From Oceanimonas baumannii (GTDB lineage Bacteria > Pseudomonadota > Gammaproteobacteria > Enterobacterales > Aeromonadaceae), in assembly GCF_002245495.1 (NCBI RefSeq), contig NZ_NQJF01000003.1, positions 186,001 to 250,000 on the forward strand: DNA of 64,000 bases, read 5' to 3'. Shown piece by piece: positions 28,200-39,470 of this stretch. A program made the position numbers and the translations under genes. Positions within the stretch are counted from its first letter, which is position 1. The number at the start of each line of letters is the position of its first letter. The notes under the pieces were generated by a model, which ran no database searches, was not told the DNA's origin, and was given only the letters and a program-made list of their open reading frames with translations.

Positions 28200-28242
28200 G
28201 CATTAACTGACGACTGAGTTTTGCGTTACAAAGGAGCGCGTA

Positions 28243-31200
28243 ATGAGTAATCTGAGTCGGCGTGATTTTTTCAAGGTAACAGGGGCAACCCTGGCCACCT
28301 CAAGCATTGCCATGCTGGGTATGACTCCGGCGCCAGCCGTAGCAGCCTCGAGGCAATATAAATTATCTCGCGCCACCGAAACCCGCAGCACCTGCCCCTA
28401 TTGTTCAGTGGCCTGCGGTATTCTGGTTTACAGCATGGGAGATGGCGCCAAGAACGCCCGTCCTTCCGTAATGCACATTGAAGGGGATCATGATCACCCC
28501 GTTAACCGCGGTACTCTGTGTCCGAAAGGTGCCGGCTTGGTTGACTTTGTGCACAGCCCCAACCGTTTGCAATACCCTGAATACCGGGCCCCCGGCTCCG
28601 ATACATGGGAACGCATTTCCTGGGAACAGGCCTTCACCCGTATTTCACGACTGATGAAAGACGATCGTGATGCCAACCTGGTGCAACAGACCGCAGACGG
28701 TAAAACCGTTAACCGCTGGGTAACCACCGGCATGTTGGCGGCCTCCGCCAGCAGTAACGAAGTGGGCTACATCACCCACAAGGTGGTTCGTCCCATGGGT
28801 ATGCTGGCATTCGACAACCAGGCTCGCGTCTGACACGGTCCTACGGTGGCAGGTCTTGCCCCAACATTTGGCCGTGGCGCGATGACGAACCATTGGGTTG
28901 ACATCAAAAACGCCGACATTATTTTAATCATGGGAGGCAATGCCGCTGAAGCGCATCCTTGTGGTTTTAAATGGGTAACTGAAGCCAAGGCACATAATAA
29001 GGCCAAACTGATTGTCGTGGATCCGCGCTTTAACCGCTCGGCCTCCGTGGCAGATCTGTATGCGCCCATTCGTACCGGCACGGATATTGTATTTTTGGGC
29101 GGTGTTATCAAATACCTGCTTGATAACAACAAAATCCAGCACGAATATGTGCGCAACTACACTGATATGTCATTCATCGTTCACGAAGACTTTGATTTCG
29201 AGAACGGTATTTTCTCCGGTTATGACGAAGAAAAGCGCAGCTACGATAAATCCTCCTGGGATTATCAGCTGGACGAGCAGGGCGAGGTTAAGACCGATCC
29301 CAGCCTGCAGCACCCCCGTTGCGTCTTCCAGTTGCTGAAACACCACTACCAGCGCTATACCCCGGACATGGTGGAGCGGGTTTGCGGCACGCCCGTGGCC
29401 AAGTTTCATCAGGTATGCGAGCTGCTGGCATCAACTCATACGCCGGATCGCGCCGGTACCATTCTGTATGCCCTGGGCTGGACCCAACATTCCATCGGCT
29501 CACAAATCATCCGTACCGGAGCCATGATGCAGCTGTTGCTGGGCAACATCGGCATTGCCGGCGGCGGTATGAACGCCCTGCGCGGTCACTCCAATATTCA
29601 GGGGTTAACCGATCTGGGTCTGATGAGTAACCTGTTGCCGGGCTACCTCACTCTGCCCAACGAAGCGGAGCAGGATTTTGACGCCTATATCGACAAACGG
29701 GCTCAGAAACCCTTACGCAAAAACCAGCTGAGCTACTGGCAAAACTATAAAAAGTTTTATATCAGCCTGAGCAAGGCCTGGTGGGGTGATAACGCCACGG
29801 CAGAAAATAACTTCGGCTACGACTACCTGCCCAAGCTGGACAAGGTCTACGACATGCTGCAGACCTATGAGCTGATGCATAAGGGCAAGCTGAACGGCTA
29901 TATCTGTCAGGGCTTCAACCCGCTGGCGGCGGCACCCAACAAGGCCAAAATGACAGAGGCATTCTCCCGCCTCAAGTTCATGGTGGTCATGGATCCGCTG
30001 GTGACCGAAACCTCCGAGTTCTGGCGCAATGCGGGTGAGTCGAACGATGTGAACCCTGCCGATATTCAAACCGAGGTATTCCGTTTACCGACCTCCTGCT
30101 TTGCCGAAGAAGACGGCGCCCTGGTGAACTCGGGACGCTGGCTGCAGTGGCACTGGAAAGCGGCCGAGCCGCCCGGAGAAGCCAAAACTGATATCGAGAT
30201 CATGGCGACCTTGTATCAGCATATTCGCCGGCTGTATCAGCAGGAAGGCGGTGCCTTTGCCGATCCCATCACCAAGTTGTACTGGCCTTATGCCAGACCT
30301 GAACATCCGACTGCGGAAGAGCTGGCCAAAGAACTGAACGGCCGGGCCCTGCGCGATGTAAGAGATGGCAGTGGCAAGGTGGTGCGCAAAGCGGGTGAAC
30401 AGCTCTCCGGCTTTGGTGAAATGCGCGATGATGGCTCCACCCTGGGTGGCTGCTGGCTCTATGCCGGCTCCTGGACCGAGGCCGGCAACATGATGGCCCG
30501 CCGGGACAGCAGTGATCCCACCGGAATTGGCCAGACGCTGAACTGGGCCTGGGCATGGCCGGCCAACCGCCGGGTGATGTACAACCGCGCCTCCTGTGAC
30601 AGCCAGGGCCAGCCCTTTGACCCTTCCCGTTCGCTCATTCACTGGGATGGCGACAAGTGGGCCGGTGCCGACGTGCCTGATTACAAGGCCGACGCGTCTC
30701 CTGAGGAAGGCATGGGTCCTTTCATCATGAACCCCGAAGGCGTGGCTCGCTTCTTTGCCCGGGATCGCATGGCGGAAGGTCCTTTCCCTACTCACTATGA
30801 GCCTTTTGAAAGCCCGCTTGGCTACAACCCTCTGTTCAAGGACAACGACAAGGCCACCAGCAATCCGGCGGCAAGGTTGTTTGACGATGACAGAGCGGGG
30901 CTTGGTACGGTGGATCAGTTCCCCTATGTGGGCACGACTTACCGTCTGACCGAGCATTTCCACTACTGGAGCAAGAACGTGCTGCTTAACAGCGTGATCC
31001 AGCCCCAGCAATTTGTGGAAATTGGTGCCGAACTGGCCGATGAACTGCGCATTCGGGAAGGCGATACCGTCAAGGTGTCTTCCAACCGGGGCTACATCAA
31101 GGCCAAGGCAGTGGTAACCAAACGTATCCGGGGGCTGGATATTGACGGCAAACGGGTACACCACATCGGTATTCCCATTCACTGGGGATTTGTCGGGGTA

Positions 31201-31305
31201 ACACAGCCGGGCTTTCTGGCCAACACCCTGACACCGTCGGTGGGGGATGGCAACTCACAGACGCCCGAGTTCAAGTCCTTCCTGGTTAACGTGGAAAAGG
31301 TGTAA
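28243..31305 (+). CDS. fdnG: Formate dehydrogenase-N/O major subunit, selenoprotein
   Basis: Periplasmic Mo/W-bisPGD subunit that oxidises formate, 1020 residues. Seen: twin-arginine leader SRRDFFK, then the [4Fe-4S] ligands in TCPYCSVACGILV and LCPKG. An in-frame TGA at 28831-28833 is codon 197 in the context NQARV-U-HGPTVAGLAPTFGRGAM, exactly the Sec site of FdnG/FdoG, so this is one gene and not two. MFS continues to a molybdopterin dinucleotide-binding C-terminal domain. ATG 28243 follows AAGGAG. First gene of the Sec/formate module; fdnG versus fdoG cannot be told apart here. Confidence 0.97.
28831..28875 (+). promoter_or_regulatory. Bacterial SECIS element in fdnG
   Basis: Immediately after the UGA codon the mRNA can form a hairpin capped by GGCA-GGTCT-TGCC (28848-28860). 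The GGUCU apical loop with its unpaired U is the known SelB-binding feature of E. coli fdhF and fdnG SECIS hairpins, and the distance of the loop from the UGA agrees. Confidence 0.85.
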
Positions 31306-31314
31306 GGAGATCAC

Positions 31315-32217
31315 ATGGCTACACATGCAATGGATATTAAGCGTCGCTCGGCGACGACCACTCCTGCACCCAGCGTCCGGCAGTCTTCCGTGCAGGGAGG
31401 AGGCGTTGCCAAACTGATCGACACGTCACAATGTATTGGCTGCAAGGCCTGTCAGGTGGCGTGCATGGAGTGGAACGATCTGCGCGACGAAGTCGGTCAT
31501 AACGTGGGGGTGTATGACAACCCCTCCGACATGACCGAAAACAGCTGGACGGTAATGCGCTTTGCCGAGCACGAAAAGGACGACGGCGATCTGGAATGGC
31601 TGATCCGCAAGGACGGCTGCATGCACTGTGAAGATCCGGGCTGCCTGAAGGCATGCCCGTCTCCCGGAGCCATCGTGCAGCATGCCAACGGCATTGTGGA
31701 CTTCAATCAGGAAAACTGCATCGGCTGCGGTTATTGTGTGACCGGCTGTCCCTTTGACGTGCCGCGCATCTCCAAGACCGATAAAAAAGCCTATAAGTGC
31801 AACCTGTGCGTCGACCGTGTTTCGGTAGGCCAGGAGCCCGCCTGCGTAAAAACCTGCCCCACCGGAGCCATTGTGTTCGGCTCCAAAGACGACATGAAGC
31901 AACACGCCGCCGGGCGGATTGCCGACTTGCAGTCTCGGGGTTATGAAAACGCCGGTCTCTATGACCCTGAAGGCGTGGGCGGCACCCATGTTATGTATGT
32001 GCTGCATCATGCCGACAAGCCCGAGCTGTACAGCGATCTGCCCAAGGCTCCGACCATCAGCGGCATCGTGTCGGCCTGGAAAGGCCCGGCCAAGCCCATT
32101 GGTGTGGCGGCCATGGTGCTTACCGCACTGGTAGGGGCGGCGCACTACATACGCAACCGACCTTCAGAAGTCACCGAGGCTGACGAACAGGCGGCCAGGG
32201 AGGAAAGCAATGGTTAA
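31315..32217 (+). CDS. fdnH: Formate dehydrogenase iron-sulfur subunit
   Basis: Electron-transfer subunit with four [4Fe-4S] clusters: [43 protein letters not shown] and [23 protein letters not shown]-terminal membrane helix ([17 protein letters not shown], about residue 265) anchors it so electrons pass from FdnG to the cytochrome. 300 residues. Nine bases after fdnG; its end overlaps fdnI by eight bases. Confidence 0.96.
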   Translation: MATHAMDIKRRSATTTPAPSVRQSSVQGGGVAKLIDTSQCIGCKACQVACMEWNDLRDEVGHNVGVYDNPSDMTENSWTVMRFAEHEKDDGDLEWLIRKDGCMHCEDPGCLKACPSPGAIVQHANGIVDFNQENCIGCGYCVTGCPFDVPRISKTDKKAYKCNLCVDRVSVGQEPACVKTCPTGAIVFGSKDDMKQHAAGRIADLQSRGYENAGLYDPEGVGGTHVMYVLHHADKPELYSDLPKAPTISGIVSAWKGPAKPIGVAAMVLTALVGAAHYIRNRPSEVTEADEQAAREESNG

Positions 32218-32842
32218 TTCCGGTAAAGACATCGTTCGTTACACGGCCAACCAACGGCTCAATCACTGGCTGATTGCACTCAGCTTTGTGCTGCTTGCCA
32301 TTACCGGGCTGGCTCTGTTCCATCCGTCGCTGTTCTGGCTCAGCAACCTGCTGGGTGGAGGCACCTGGACCCGCATTCTGCATCCCTTTATCGGGCTGGT
32401 CATGTTTGTGAGTTTTGCCGCTTTTGCCTTGCAGGTGTGGCGGCATAACCACATTAGCGCCGACGATAAGGAATGGCTGAAAGCCGTGCCCAAGGTCATT
32501 TCCCATCAGGAAGAAGGCGTACCCGATGCCGACCGTTACAACGGCGGCCAGAAGGTGCTGTTCTGGTTACTGGTGGTGTTGATGGCTGGCCTGCTGGTCT
32601 CGGGCATTGTGATGTGGCGATCCTATTTCAGCTTCCCGGTGGAGCTGATCCGGCTCTCGTCGTTGCTGCATGCCCTGTTTGCATTCGGCCTCATTTGCGC
32701 CATTATCGTGCATGTTTATGCCGGTATCTGGGTAAAAGGCTCGATTCAGGCCATGACCCGCGGCACAGTGTCGCCGGCCTGGGCCTGGAAGCACCACCGC
32801 AAGTGGTTTCGCCGGAAAATGCGTAACGCCCCTAACGAATAA
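32210..32842 (+). CDS. fdnI: Formate dehydrogenase cytochrome b556 subunit
   Basis: Four-helix membrane diheme cytochrome that passes electrons to quinone. Candidate haem ligands include NHWLIAL in the first helix, [22 protein letters not shown] and [13 protein letters not shown]. 210 residues. Start ATG 32210 behind GGAGG-like GGGAGG overlaps the fdnH stop. Last structural gene of the enzyme. Confidence 0.95.
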   Translation: MVNSGKDIVRYTANQRLNHWLIALSFVLLAITGLALFHPSLFWLSNLLGGGTWTRILHPFIGLVMFVSFAAFALQVWRHNHISADDKEWLKAVPKVISHQEEGVPDADRYNGGQKVLFWLLVVLMAGLLVSGIVMWRSYFSFPVELIRLSSLLHALFAFGLICAIIVHVYAGIWVKGSIQAMTRGTVSPAWAWKHHRKWFRRKMRNAPNE

Positions 32843-32866
32843 GCAGACATAGCCATTTATTAGTCT

Positions 32867-32905
32867 GCCGCCGTCAAATGACTCTGTGCATTTGGCGGCC
32901 TTTTA
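32867..32905 (+). terminator. Bulged hairpin between fdnI and fdhE
   Basis: GCCGCC..CAAATG (32867-32880, with a three-base bulge) pairs with CATTTGGCGGC (32889-32899), followed by a T-rich stretch. Probably an attenuating terminator that lowers accessory-gene expression relative to fdnGHI. Confidence 0.65.
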
Positions 32906-32936
32906 TTTATCTGCTCACCGTTTCAAAGGAGTGGCC

Positions 32937-33860
32937 ATGCAGCGAATTCTTACCCGCGGCGAAATTGAAACTCTGGATCGCACCCGTATTGTGCGGGTCA
33001 TCCCCGCCGCCCCCGATACTTTCAGCATTCGTGCCCAACGACTGAGACAGCTGGCCCCGGACAACCCGATACAGGACTATCTGTTACTGATAGCCCAGCT
33101 GGCCGATGCCCAGCAGAAAGTGTCTGAACAAAGCTGGTCCCTGCCCCTTGTTGATGAAGTACAGGCAGCCCAGGCCCAGTCCCATGGCATGTCGCTGTTC
33201 AGCGCCGCCAACGCCCCCCGGGACACCGTATGGCAGCACATGCTGACCGCCCTGATTGAACAATTGCAGCAACAGGAGCTGCCTGAGCCGGTCCGGCACA
33301 TTCTGCAGGAACTGGCCGACACCGCACCCGAAGCACTGGAGCAACAGGCCAGCGCCCTGCTTAATCAGCAAGCAGAGCACATCAATGCCGCTCAGGCTCC
33401 CTTTATCATGGCGGCACTGCAGCTGTACTGGAGCTTGCGGGTCAAAGCCATCGACCCGATGCAGGTGCCCGCCGTCACGCCCTTTGGCCTGTGCCCCTGC
33501 TGTGGCAGCCAGCCGGTGTCCAGCTCGGTACAGGTAGGCGGCCCCAAAGAGCAGATCCGCTATGCCACCTGCTCGCTGTGCGCCACGCAATGGCACATAG
33601 TACGGGTGGTGTGTACCCACTGCGAAGATACCAAAACCATCGCCTATCATTCTCTGGACGAAGGCAACCCCGCCATCAAGGCGGAGTCCTGCGATCATTG
33701 TCAGCACTACCGCAAGATTTTTTACCTCGACAAGGATCCGCACGCCGATGCTTTTGCCGATGATCTGGCCAGTCTTCCGCTGGATATTCTGATGGGTGAA
33801 GCCCGCTTTTACCGGGCCAATAACAGCCCCTACCTGTGGCAACCGGCAGACGCATCATGA
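32937..33860 (+). CDS. fdhE: Formate dehydrogenase accessory protein FdhE
   Basis: Needed for maturation of respiratory formate dehydrogenases in E. coli, where it binds the catalytic subunit and iron. 307 residues with four rubredoxin-like Cys pairs: CPCCGSQP, CSLCATQW, CTHCEDTK and CDHCQHYRK. ATG 32937 has AAGGAG six bases upstream; a longer frame from 32886 crosses the upstream hairpin and is rejected. Overlaps selA by ATGA. Confidence 0.94.
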   Translation: MQRILTRGEIETLDRTRIVRVIPAAPDTFSIRAQRLRQLAPDNPIQDYLLLIAQLADAQQKVSEQSWSLPLVDEVQAAQAQSHGMSLFSAANAPRDTVWQHMLTALIEQLQQQELPEPVRHILQELADTAPEALEQQASALLNQQAEHINAAQAPFIMAALQLYWSLRVKAIDPMQVPAVTPFGLCPCCGSQPVSSSVQVGGPKEQIRYATCSLCATQWHIVRVVCTHCEDTKTIAYHSLDEGNPAIKAESCDHCQHYRKIFYLDKDPHADAFADDLASLPLDILMGEARFYRANNSPYLWQPADAS

Positions 33861-35290
33861 GCATTTCCGTTTCTTCCCAGCTGGCCCCGGCCCGGCCGGC
33901 AGACTTGCCGGCCATGGATAAACTGTTGCAGCACCCGCAGCTTACGCCGCTGACCGCCGAGTACGGCATAACCCTGATCACTCAACAGCTGCGCCTGCTG
34001 ATGGATGAATTGCGCACCCGTGCACTGGCAGGGAAGTTAACCCAGTCCGACATTGCCACCGACAGCGTGATCGCCGGGCTGACCACCCGCCTGAGGGAGG
34101 TGACCTCTTCCCGGCTTAAAGCCGTCATCAACCTGACCGGCACCGTGCTGCACACTAACCTGGGCCGGGCCCTGCTGCCCGACAGTGCAATACAGGCGGT
34201 AATGAAGGTGCTGACCCAGCCCACCAACCTGGAATTTGATCTGGCCAGCGGTCGCCGGGGTGACCGGGACAGCCTGGTAGAAGCGCTGATCTGCGAGCTG
34301 ACCGGTGCCGAAGCCGCCACCGTGGTTAACAACAATGCCGCCGCCGTGTTGCTGATGCTCAGTGCGCTGGCCCCGCAGCGGGAAGTCGTTGTGTCCCGGG
34401 GCGAGCTGGTAGAAATTGGTGGCTCTTTCCGTATTCCCGACATCATGAGCAGCGCCGGCTGCACCCTGAAGGAAGTGGGCACCACCAACCGCACGCATTA
34501 TGCCGACTATGAGCGCGCCCTCGGCGAACACACCGCCATGCTCATGAAAGTGCACTGCAGCAACTACGCCGTGGTGGGATTTACCAAGACCACGGAGATT
34601 GCCGATCTGGTGACCCTGGGGCGGCAGCATCAGCTACCGGTCACGGTGGATCTGGGCAGCGGCACCCTGGTAGATCTGGCACAATGGGGCCTGCCCCACG
34701 AGCCCACCGTCAGAGAAACCCTGGCCACCGGCGTGGATCTGGTGACGTTCAGCGGCGACAAGCTGCTGGGCGGGCCGCAGGCCGGCTTTATTGTGGGCCG
34801 TAAGGCACTGATAGAGGTGATAAAAAAGCACCCGCTCAAGCGTGCTCTGCGCACCGGCAAACTCACCATGGCCGCCCTTGAAGCGGTGCTGTCGTTATAC
34901 CGCAGCCCGGAGCTGCTGCCCGAGCGCCTGACCACGCTGCAACTGCTGACCCGCGCACAAAGCGACATTCAGGCCCAGGCCGAGCAACTGCAGCCTGCGC
35001 TGCAGTCAGCCCTCGGCCCGGACTACCGGGTGAGCTGCGAACCCATGCTCAGTCAGATTGGCAGTGGCGCCATGCCGGTAGACTCTCTGCCCAGTTACGG
35101 CCTGGTGATCCACTATTGCGGCAGCGAAAAGGCCGGCCGCCATATCATGCAGCTGGAGAGCCGGCTGCGCCAACAGAACGAGCCGGTCATTGGCCGCATT
35201 CATAAAAATGCCGTTTATCTCGATTGCCGCTGTCTGACCGCCGTGCAGGCGCAGCGGCTGCAGACCCTATGGAGTAGCGACGGATTATGA
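33857..35290 (+). CDS. selA: L-seryl-tRNA(Sec) selenium transferase
   Basis: PLP enzyme that converts Ser-tRNA(Sec) to Sec-tRNA(Sec) with selenophosphate. Seen: LTGTVLHTNLGRALL, EFDLASGRRGDRD, VVNNNAAAVLLML and the PLP lysine in TFSGDKLLGGPQAGFIVG. 477 residues, normal. ATG 33857 overlaps the fdhE stop; its own stop overlaps selB. selD is not in the window and must lie elsewhere. Confidence 0.96.
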   Translation: MSISVSSQLAPARPADLPAMDKLLQHPQLTPLTAEYGITLITQQLRLLMDELRTRALAGKLTQSDIATDSVIAGLTTRLREVTSSRLKAVINLTGTVLHTNLGRALLPDSAIQAVMKVLTQPTNLEFDLASGRRGDRDSLVEALICELTGAEAATVVNNNAAAVLLMLSALAPQREVVVSRGELVEIGGSFRIPDIMSSAGCTLKEVGTTNRTHYADYERALGEHTAMLMKVHCSNYAVVGFTKTTEIADLVTLGRQHQLPVTVDLGSGTLVDLAQWGLPHEPTVRETLATGVDLVTFSGDKLLGGPQAGFIVGRKALIEVIKKHPLKRALRTGKLTMAALEAVLSLYRSPELLPERLTTLQLLTRAQSDIQAQAEQLQPALQSALGPDYRVSCEPMLSQIGSGAMPVDSLPSYGLVIHYCGSEKAGRHIMQLESRLRQQNEPVIGRIHKNAVYLDCRCLTAVQAQRLQTLWSSDGL

Positions 35291-37236
35291 TTATTGGCAC
35301 CGCAGGTCATATTGATCACGGTAAGACCACCCTGGTACGCGCTCTTACCGGCATCAATACCGACACCCTGAAAGACGAACAGCAAAGGGGCATTACCATC
35401 AGCCTGGGCTATGCCTACCAACCGCTGGATAATGGCCTGACGCTGGGTTTTGTCGATGTGCCGGGCCACGAGGGCCTGATCCATACCATGGTGGCGGGAG
35501 CCAGCGGTATCAATTATGCCATGCTGGTGGTGGCGGCAGATGATGGCGTTATGCCACAAACCCTTGAGCATATTGCCATTTTATCATTGCTGGGGCTGTC
35601 CCGAGGCTGCGTGGTGATCACCAGACAGGAGCTGGCTCAGCCTGAGCAACTGGCCCGTACCCGGCAGCAGCTGACGCTGGCGCTGGCGGATACCTTTCTG
35701 GCTCAGGCCCCGCAGTTTATCACCGACAGTCTCTCCGGGGCGGGCATTGCCTCCCTGAAAACCTTTTTGCAACAACAGGCCAGCGCACAGCAAGCAATAT
35801 CTGATGCCGGCCTGTTCCGGCTGGCCATTGACCGGGCCTTTACGCTCAGCGGCCAGGGAACCGTGGTGACCGGCACGGTACACAGCGGCACCTTTAACCT
35901 GGACGACAAGCAGGCCGGCCTGCGGCTGATGCCCGCTAACATTCCGGTACGGGTACGCAGCCTTCATGCCCAGAATAAGCCCGATACGCAGTCCCGGGCC
36001 GGACAACGCTGTGCGTTTAACCTTGCCAATATATCCAAAGACGCCATTAACCGCGGCAACTGGCTGGCCGACGAGCGCTGCTTTACGCCCTCCCAGCGCC
36101 TGGATGTGCAATTGCAGCTGGTGTCTTCCTCACCTGTACTCGGCACCTGGACGCCGCTGCATGTGCATATAGGTGCTTCTCACCTGATGGCCCACCTGGT
36201 GCCGCTGGAGTCGGGGACAGTACAAGCCGGTAAGCCCGTGCTGGCACAGCTGGTGTTTGAACATCCGCTGTGCGCCCTGCCCGGAGATCGCTTTATTATC
36301 CGTAATGCTCAGGCCAGACAAACCCTGGGCGGCGGCCGCATACTGGATGCCAACGGCCCGGATCGCAAACGCCGCTCCGCCGTACGGCTGGCCTGGCTCA
36401 ACTCTGTGGCAGACTACCTCGACCGAGGTGATCTCTCCCGCCTGCTGCAGCAGGCTCCTTATGGCATGGATCATTTGCATCTGCAGCGCCTGATGCAGAA
36501 AGATCCCAGCCATACCACCCTGCCCGAACAGATCGTCCGGCTGACCCCGGCCAGCAACAAACATCTGCCGGTGGTCATCCATCAAGAGATCTGGCAAAGC
36601 TTGCTGAGCCGGATTGAAGCCATGATGGAGCAGGCCCATCAGCGCTATCCCGATGAACCCGGCATCGACGCAGCACGACTGCGCCGCATGACCGATACGG
36701 CCATGCCGCTATCCCTTTGGCACTGCGCCCTGCAAGCACTGACTGAACAACAGCGCCTGGCGCTGAAAGGAGCCTGGTATCACTTGCCCGGGCACAAGGT
36801 CAGCCTCAGTGAACAAGAGCTGGCACTGGCCGAGCAGATAATGGCGTTGTCTTACCAGGGGCAGTACGATCCCCCCTGGGTCAGGGACATGGCTGCCACG
36901 CTTGACGTTCCCGAGCAGGTGATTCGCCAGCTGGGGCGCAAACTGGTCAGGGAAGGCCGGCTTTACCAGATACAGCCCGATTTGCTTTACCATCACCAGC
37001 ATGTGGAGCAACTCGCTTATCTGATCCGCCAGTACCCGTCAAACCAGGGAGTAAAAGCCGCCGAATTACGGGATAAACTGGGCCTTGGCCGCAAACGGAC
37101 TCTGCAAATTCTCGAATTTTTTCAGCGGATTGGCTACAGCCGGCGATTAAAGGACAGGCATGTGATCCGACCCGACAATATGTTGTTTACAAATACGCTG
37201 GATATTGGCAATGTTAGCGGCTCTTTCGGAAAGTAA
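35287..37236 (+). CDS. selB: Selenocysteine-specific elongation factor SelB
   Basis: EF-Tu-like GTPase that delivers Sec-tRNA(Sec) at SECIS-marked UGA. G1 [12 protein letters not shown]2 GITISLG and G3 DVPGHEG are intact; EF-Tu domains 2-3 follow, then C-terminal winged helices (about 430-640) that bind the SECIS hairpin, ending [22 protein letters not shown]. 649 residues. Odd: the G4 position, TKAD in E. coli SelB, reads TRQE here, so the guanine-specifying Asp is replaced. The last codons and stop lie inside the tRNA-Sec gene. Confidence 0.95.
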   Translation: MIIGTAGHIDHGKTTLVRALTGINTDTLKDEQQRGITISLGYAYQPLDNGLTLGFVDVPGHEGLIHTMVAGASGINYAMLVVAADDGVMPQTLEHIAILSLLGLSRGCVVITRQELAQPEQLARTRQQLTLALADTFLAQAPQFITDSLSGAGIASLKTFLQQQASAQQAISDAGLFRLAIDRAFTLSGQGTVVTGTVHSGTFNLDDKQAGLRLMPANIPVRVRSLHAQNKPDTQSRAGQRCAFNLANISKDAINRGNWLADERCFTPSQRLDVQLQLVSSSPVLGTWTPLHVHIGASHLMAHLVPLESGTVQAGKPVLAQLVFEHPLCALPGDRFIIRNAQARQTLGGGRILDANGPDRKRRSAVRLAWLNSVADYLDRGDLSRLLQQAPYGMDHLHLQRLMQKDPSHTTLPEQIVRLTPASNKHLPVVIHQEIWQSLLSRIEAMMEQAHQRYPDEPGIDAARLRRMTDTAMPLSLWHCALQALTEQQRLALKGAWYHLPGHKVSLSEQELALAEQIMALSYQGQYDPPWVRDMAATLDVPEQVIRQLGRKLVREGRLYQIQPDLLYHHQHVEQLAYLIRQYPSNQGVKAAELRDKLGLGRKRTLQILEFFQRIGYSRRLKDRHVIRPDNMLFTNTLDIGNVSGSFGK

Positions 37237-37323
37237 TCGTATCCGGTGGTACGGCCGGGCTTCAACCCCGGTTGGGGGTGTCAGACATTCCCGGGTAGGT
37301 TCGACTCCTGCTACTTTCCGCCA
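37228..37323 (+). tRNA. selC: tRNA-Sec (TCA anticodon)
   Basis: 96 nt including CCA. The long 8-bp acceptor stem GGAAAGTA/TACTTTCC, the anticodon arm CCGGG-CTTCAAC-CCCGG with TCA at 37262-37264, a long variable arm, and the T arm GGTTCGACTCC are all seen. The first nine bases are also the last two sense codons and stop of selB, so selC must be released by processing from, or have a promoter inside, selB. Confidence 0.96.
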
Positions 37324-37349
37324 ACACTGACCCCACACCTTGCCACTCT

Positions 37350-38171
37350 GTGAAGCTGCTTATGGCCCGGAACCAGACAATGGACAATGCGCTCTTTGAT
37401 GACCTGCCTCCCAGCCAGGTGATCCACACTCTGGCAGGCACTGAGCACACCCTGGCGACAGAAGTGCCGCTCGCCATCACTCTTAATGGCGTAAACCATG
37501 CAGTGATGATGGTCAGTCCCTGTCAGCTGGAAGCTTTTGTAACCGGTTTTCTGCTGACCGAGGGCATTATTGCGCATCACAGAGACATTCACGATCTCGA
37601 GTTCAGCCGCGAACAGGACGCCATTATTACGCACGTTACCCTGGCCAACCGCTGTCATCAGCCCTGGCTGCAGCAAAAGCGCAGCCTGGCCGGACGCAGT
37701 GGTTGCGGGCTGTGCGGGCTGGAGTCGCTGCAGGCTGCCCTGCCCGATTTGCCCGTGCTTCCCATCACGGCGCTGCCGGACACTGAGCTGCTTACCGGAT
37801 TGCGGGCTCAGCTGCCGGAATGGCAAGTGCTGAACCGGAACTGCGGTGCCCTGCATGGCGCCTTTTTTGTGGATCACCAGGGTCAGATCCGGCATGCCAG
37901 TGAAGATGTGGGACGGCACAATGCCCTCGACAAGCTGCTGGGCTGGCAGCACCACCAGCCTGTCCGGCCCGAAGGCATGATCCTGATGACCAGCCGTTGC
38001 AGCATTGAGCTGGTACAGAAAATGGTACGCAGCCACAACCCCACTCTGCTCACGTTAAGCGCCCCTACCCGCCTGGCAGTAGAACAGGCTCGGCACTACC
38101 GGCTCAACTTGATACACTTGCCCTACCAGCAGGCACCCAGAGTCTATGCCGCATCTGCCCATTCCTGCTGA
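37350..38171 (+). CDS. fdhD: Formate dehydrogenase sulfurtransferase FdhD
   Basis: Transfers sulfur from IscS to the molybdenum cofactor, essential for formate dehydrogenase activity. The sulfur-relay motif CGLCG is present in AGRSGCGLCGLESL (about residue 119), with SEDVGRHNALDKLLG and TSRCSIELVQKM as other family blocks. Start uncertain: GTG 37350, ATG 37362 or ATG 37380 are in frame with no clear ribosome binding site. Follows selC by 26 bases and closes the module. Confidence 0.94.
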   Translation: MKLLMARNQTMDNALFDDLPPSQVIHTLAGTEHTLATEVPLAITLNGVNHAVMMVSPCQLEAFVTGFLLTEGIIAHHRDIHDLEFSREQDAIITHVTLANRCHQPWLQQKRSLAGRSGCGLCGLESLQAALPDLPVLPITALPDTELLTGLRAQLPEWQVLNRNCGALHGAFFVDHQGQIRHASEDVGRHNALDKLLGWQHHQPVRPEGMILMTSRCSIELVQKMVRSHNPTLLTLSAPTRLAVEQARHYRLNLIHLPYQQAPRVYAASAHSC

Positions 38172-38213
38172 AGCGAGTGCGCCGGGCAAGCAAACCTTGA
38201 GTGAGAACACGTT

Positions 38214-39470
38214 TTGAACATTTATCTGGTTGGCGGTGCAGTGCGTGATGCGCTGCTGCAACTTCCCGTTTACGACCGTGACCACGTGGTAGTGGGGGCC
38301 ACGCCCGAGCAATTGTTGCAACAGGGCTATCAGCAGGTAGGTAAAGACTTCCCGGTGTTTCTTCACCCCCGCAATAAACACGAATACGCTCTCGCCCGCA
38401 CCGAACGCAAGGCCGGCTCCGGTTATACCGGCTTTATCTGTGACTTCAGCCCTGAGGTCACGCTGGAAGAAGATCTGCGCCGGCGTGATCTCACCATCAA
38501 CGCCATTGCCCAGAATGAACAGGGCGAGCTGATTGACCCCTATGGCGGTGTGGCCGATATCCAGGCCCGGCTCCTGCGCCATGTGTCCGACGCGTTTGGC
38601 GAAGATCCGCTGCGGGTACTGCGCGTGGCACGTTTTGCTGCCCGCTTCCATCATCTGGGGTTTACTCTGGCACCGGAAACGCAGGCGCTGATGACCACCA
38701 TGGCCGCCGGTGGAGAGTTAACCACCCTTACTCCCGAGCGGGTCTGGAAGGAAACCGAAAAGGCACTGGCCAGCGATAATCCCCAGGTATTTTTTAACGT
38801 GCTGCGCGACTGCGGCGCCTTGGCGGTGCTGTTTCCGGAAATAGATGCCCTGTTTGGCGTACCCGGCCCGAAAGCCTGGCACCCGGAAATAGACACCGGC
38901 CTGCACACCATGATGGCACTCAAACGGGCCACCGAACTGGGCGCTACCCTGCCCTGCCGCTTTGCCGCCCTGTGCCACGATCTGGGCAAGGCCCTGACCC
39001 CGTCAGAAAAGTGGCCCAGCCATCACGACCACGGTGAGCTGGGCATTGCGCCCATTCAGGCGCTGAGCGGCCGGCTGAAAGTGCCCACGGATTATAAAGA
39101 GCTGGCCATCCTGATGAGCCGCTGGCACATTTGCCTGCACCGGCTGGCACAGCCTGCTCCACAACAGGCCGGCACCATTCTGGAGCTGATGGACCACACC
39201 GATGCCTGGAGAAAACCCGCGCGTTTTGCCGAACTGCTGCTGTGTGCTCAGGCCGACTTGCAGGGCAGAGCCGGCTTTCAGCATCATCCTTATCCACAGC
39301 GGGAACGGTTATGGCAATGGCTCCGGGAGCTGAAGCAGGTTACCGCTCAGCCCTTTGTGGCTCAGGGGCTGAAAGGTCCGGCCATTGGAGAGGCCATTCG
39401 CATGGCAAGGCGTGAGCAGCTGGAACAGTGGCTGACACAAGGCTCCAGCCCGGAAAACAAGGTGAATTAA
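38214..39470 (+). CDS. cca: CCA-adding tRNA nucleotidyltransferase
   Basis: Adds or repairs the 3' CCA of tRNAs. Seen: [12 protein letters not shown] at the N terminus, DRDHVVVG (catalytic Asp pair is in this nucleotidyltransferase core), [21 protein letters not shown], and a C-terminal HD domain ([10 protein letters not shown], about residue 260) with phosphohydrolase potential. 418 residues. The start is TTG 38214, fixed by alignment to E. coli [12 protein letters not shown]. Convergent overlap of four bases with folB. Confidence 0.95.
   Translation: MNIYLVGGAVRDALLQLPVYDRDHVVVGATPEQLLQQGYQQVGKDFPVFLHPRNKHEYALARTERKAGSGYTGFICDFSPEVTLEEDLRRRDLTINAIAQNEQGELIDPYGGVADIQARLLRHVSDAFGEDPLRVLRVARFAARFHHLGFTLAPETQALMTTMAAGGELTTLTPERVWKETEKALASDNPQVFFNVLRDCGALAVLFPEIDALFGVPGPKAWHPEIDTGLHTMMALKRATELGATLPCRFAALCHDLGKALTPSEKWPSHHDHGELGIAPIQALSGRLKVPTDYKELAILMSRWHICLHRLAQPAPQQAGTILELMDHTDAWRKPARFAELLLCAQADLQGRAGFQHHPYPQRERLWQWLRELKQVTAQPFVAQGLKGPAIGEAIRMARREQLEQWLTQGSSPENKVN

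Noticed and set aside
28831-28833. Stop codon splitting the formate dehydrogenase gene in two
   Set aside because: Context, codon position and the following hairpin match the known selenocysteine site, and the decoding genes are adjacent, so it is not a pseudogene.
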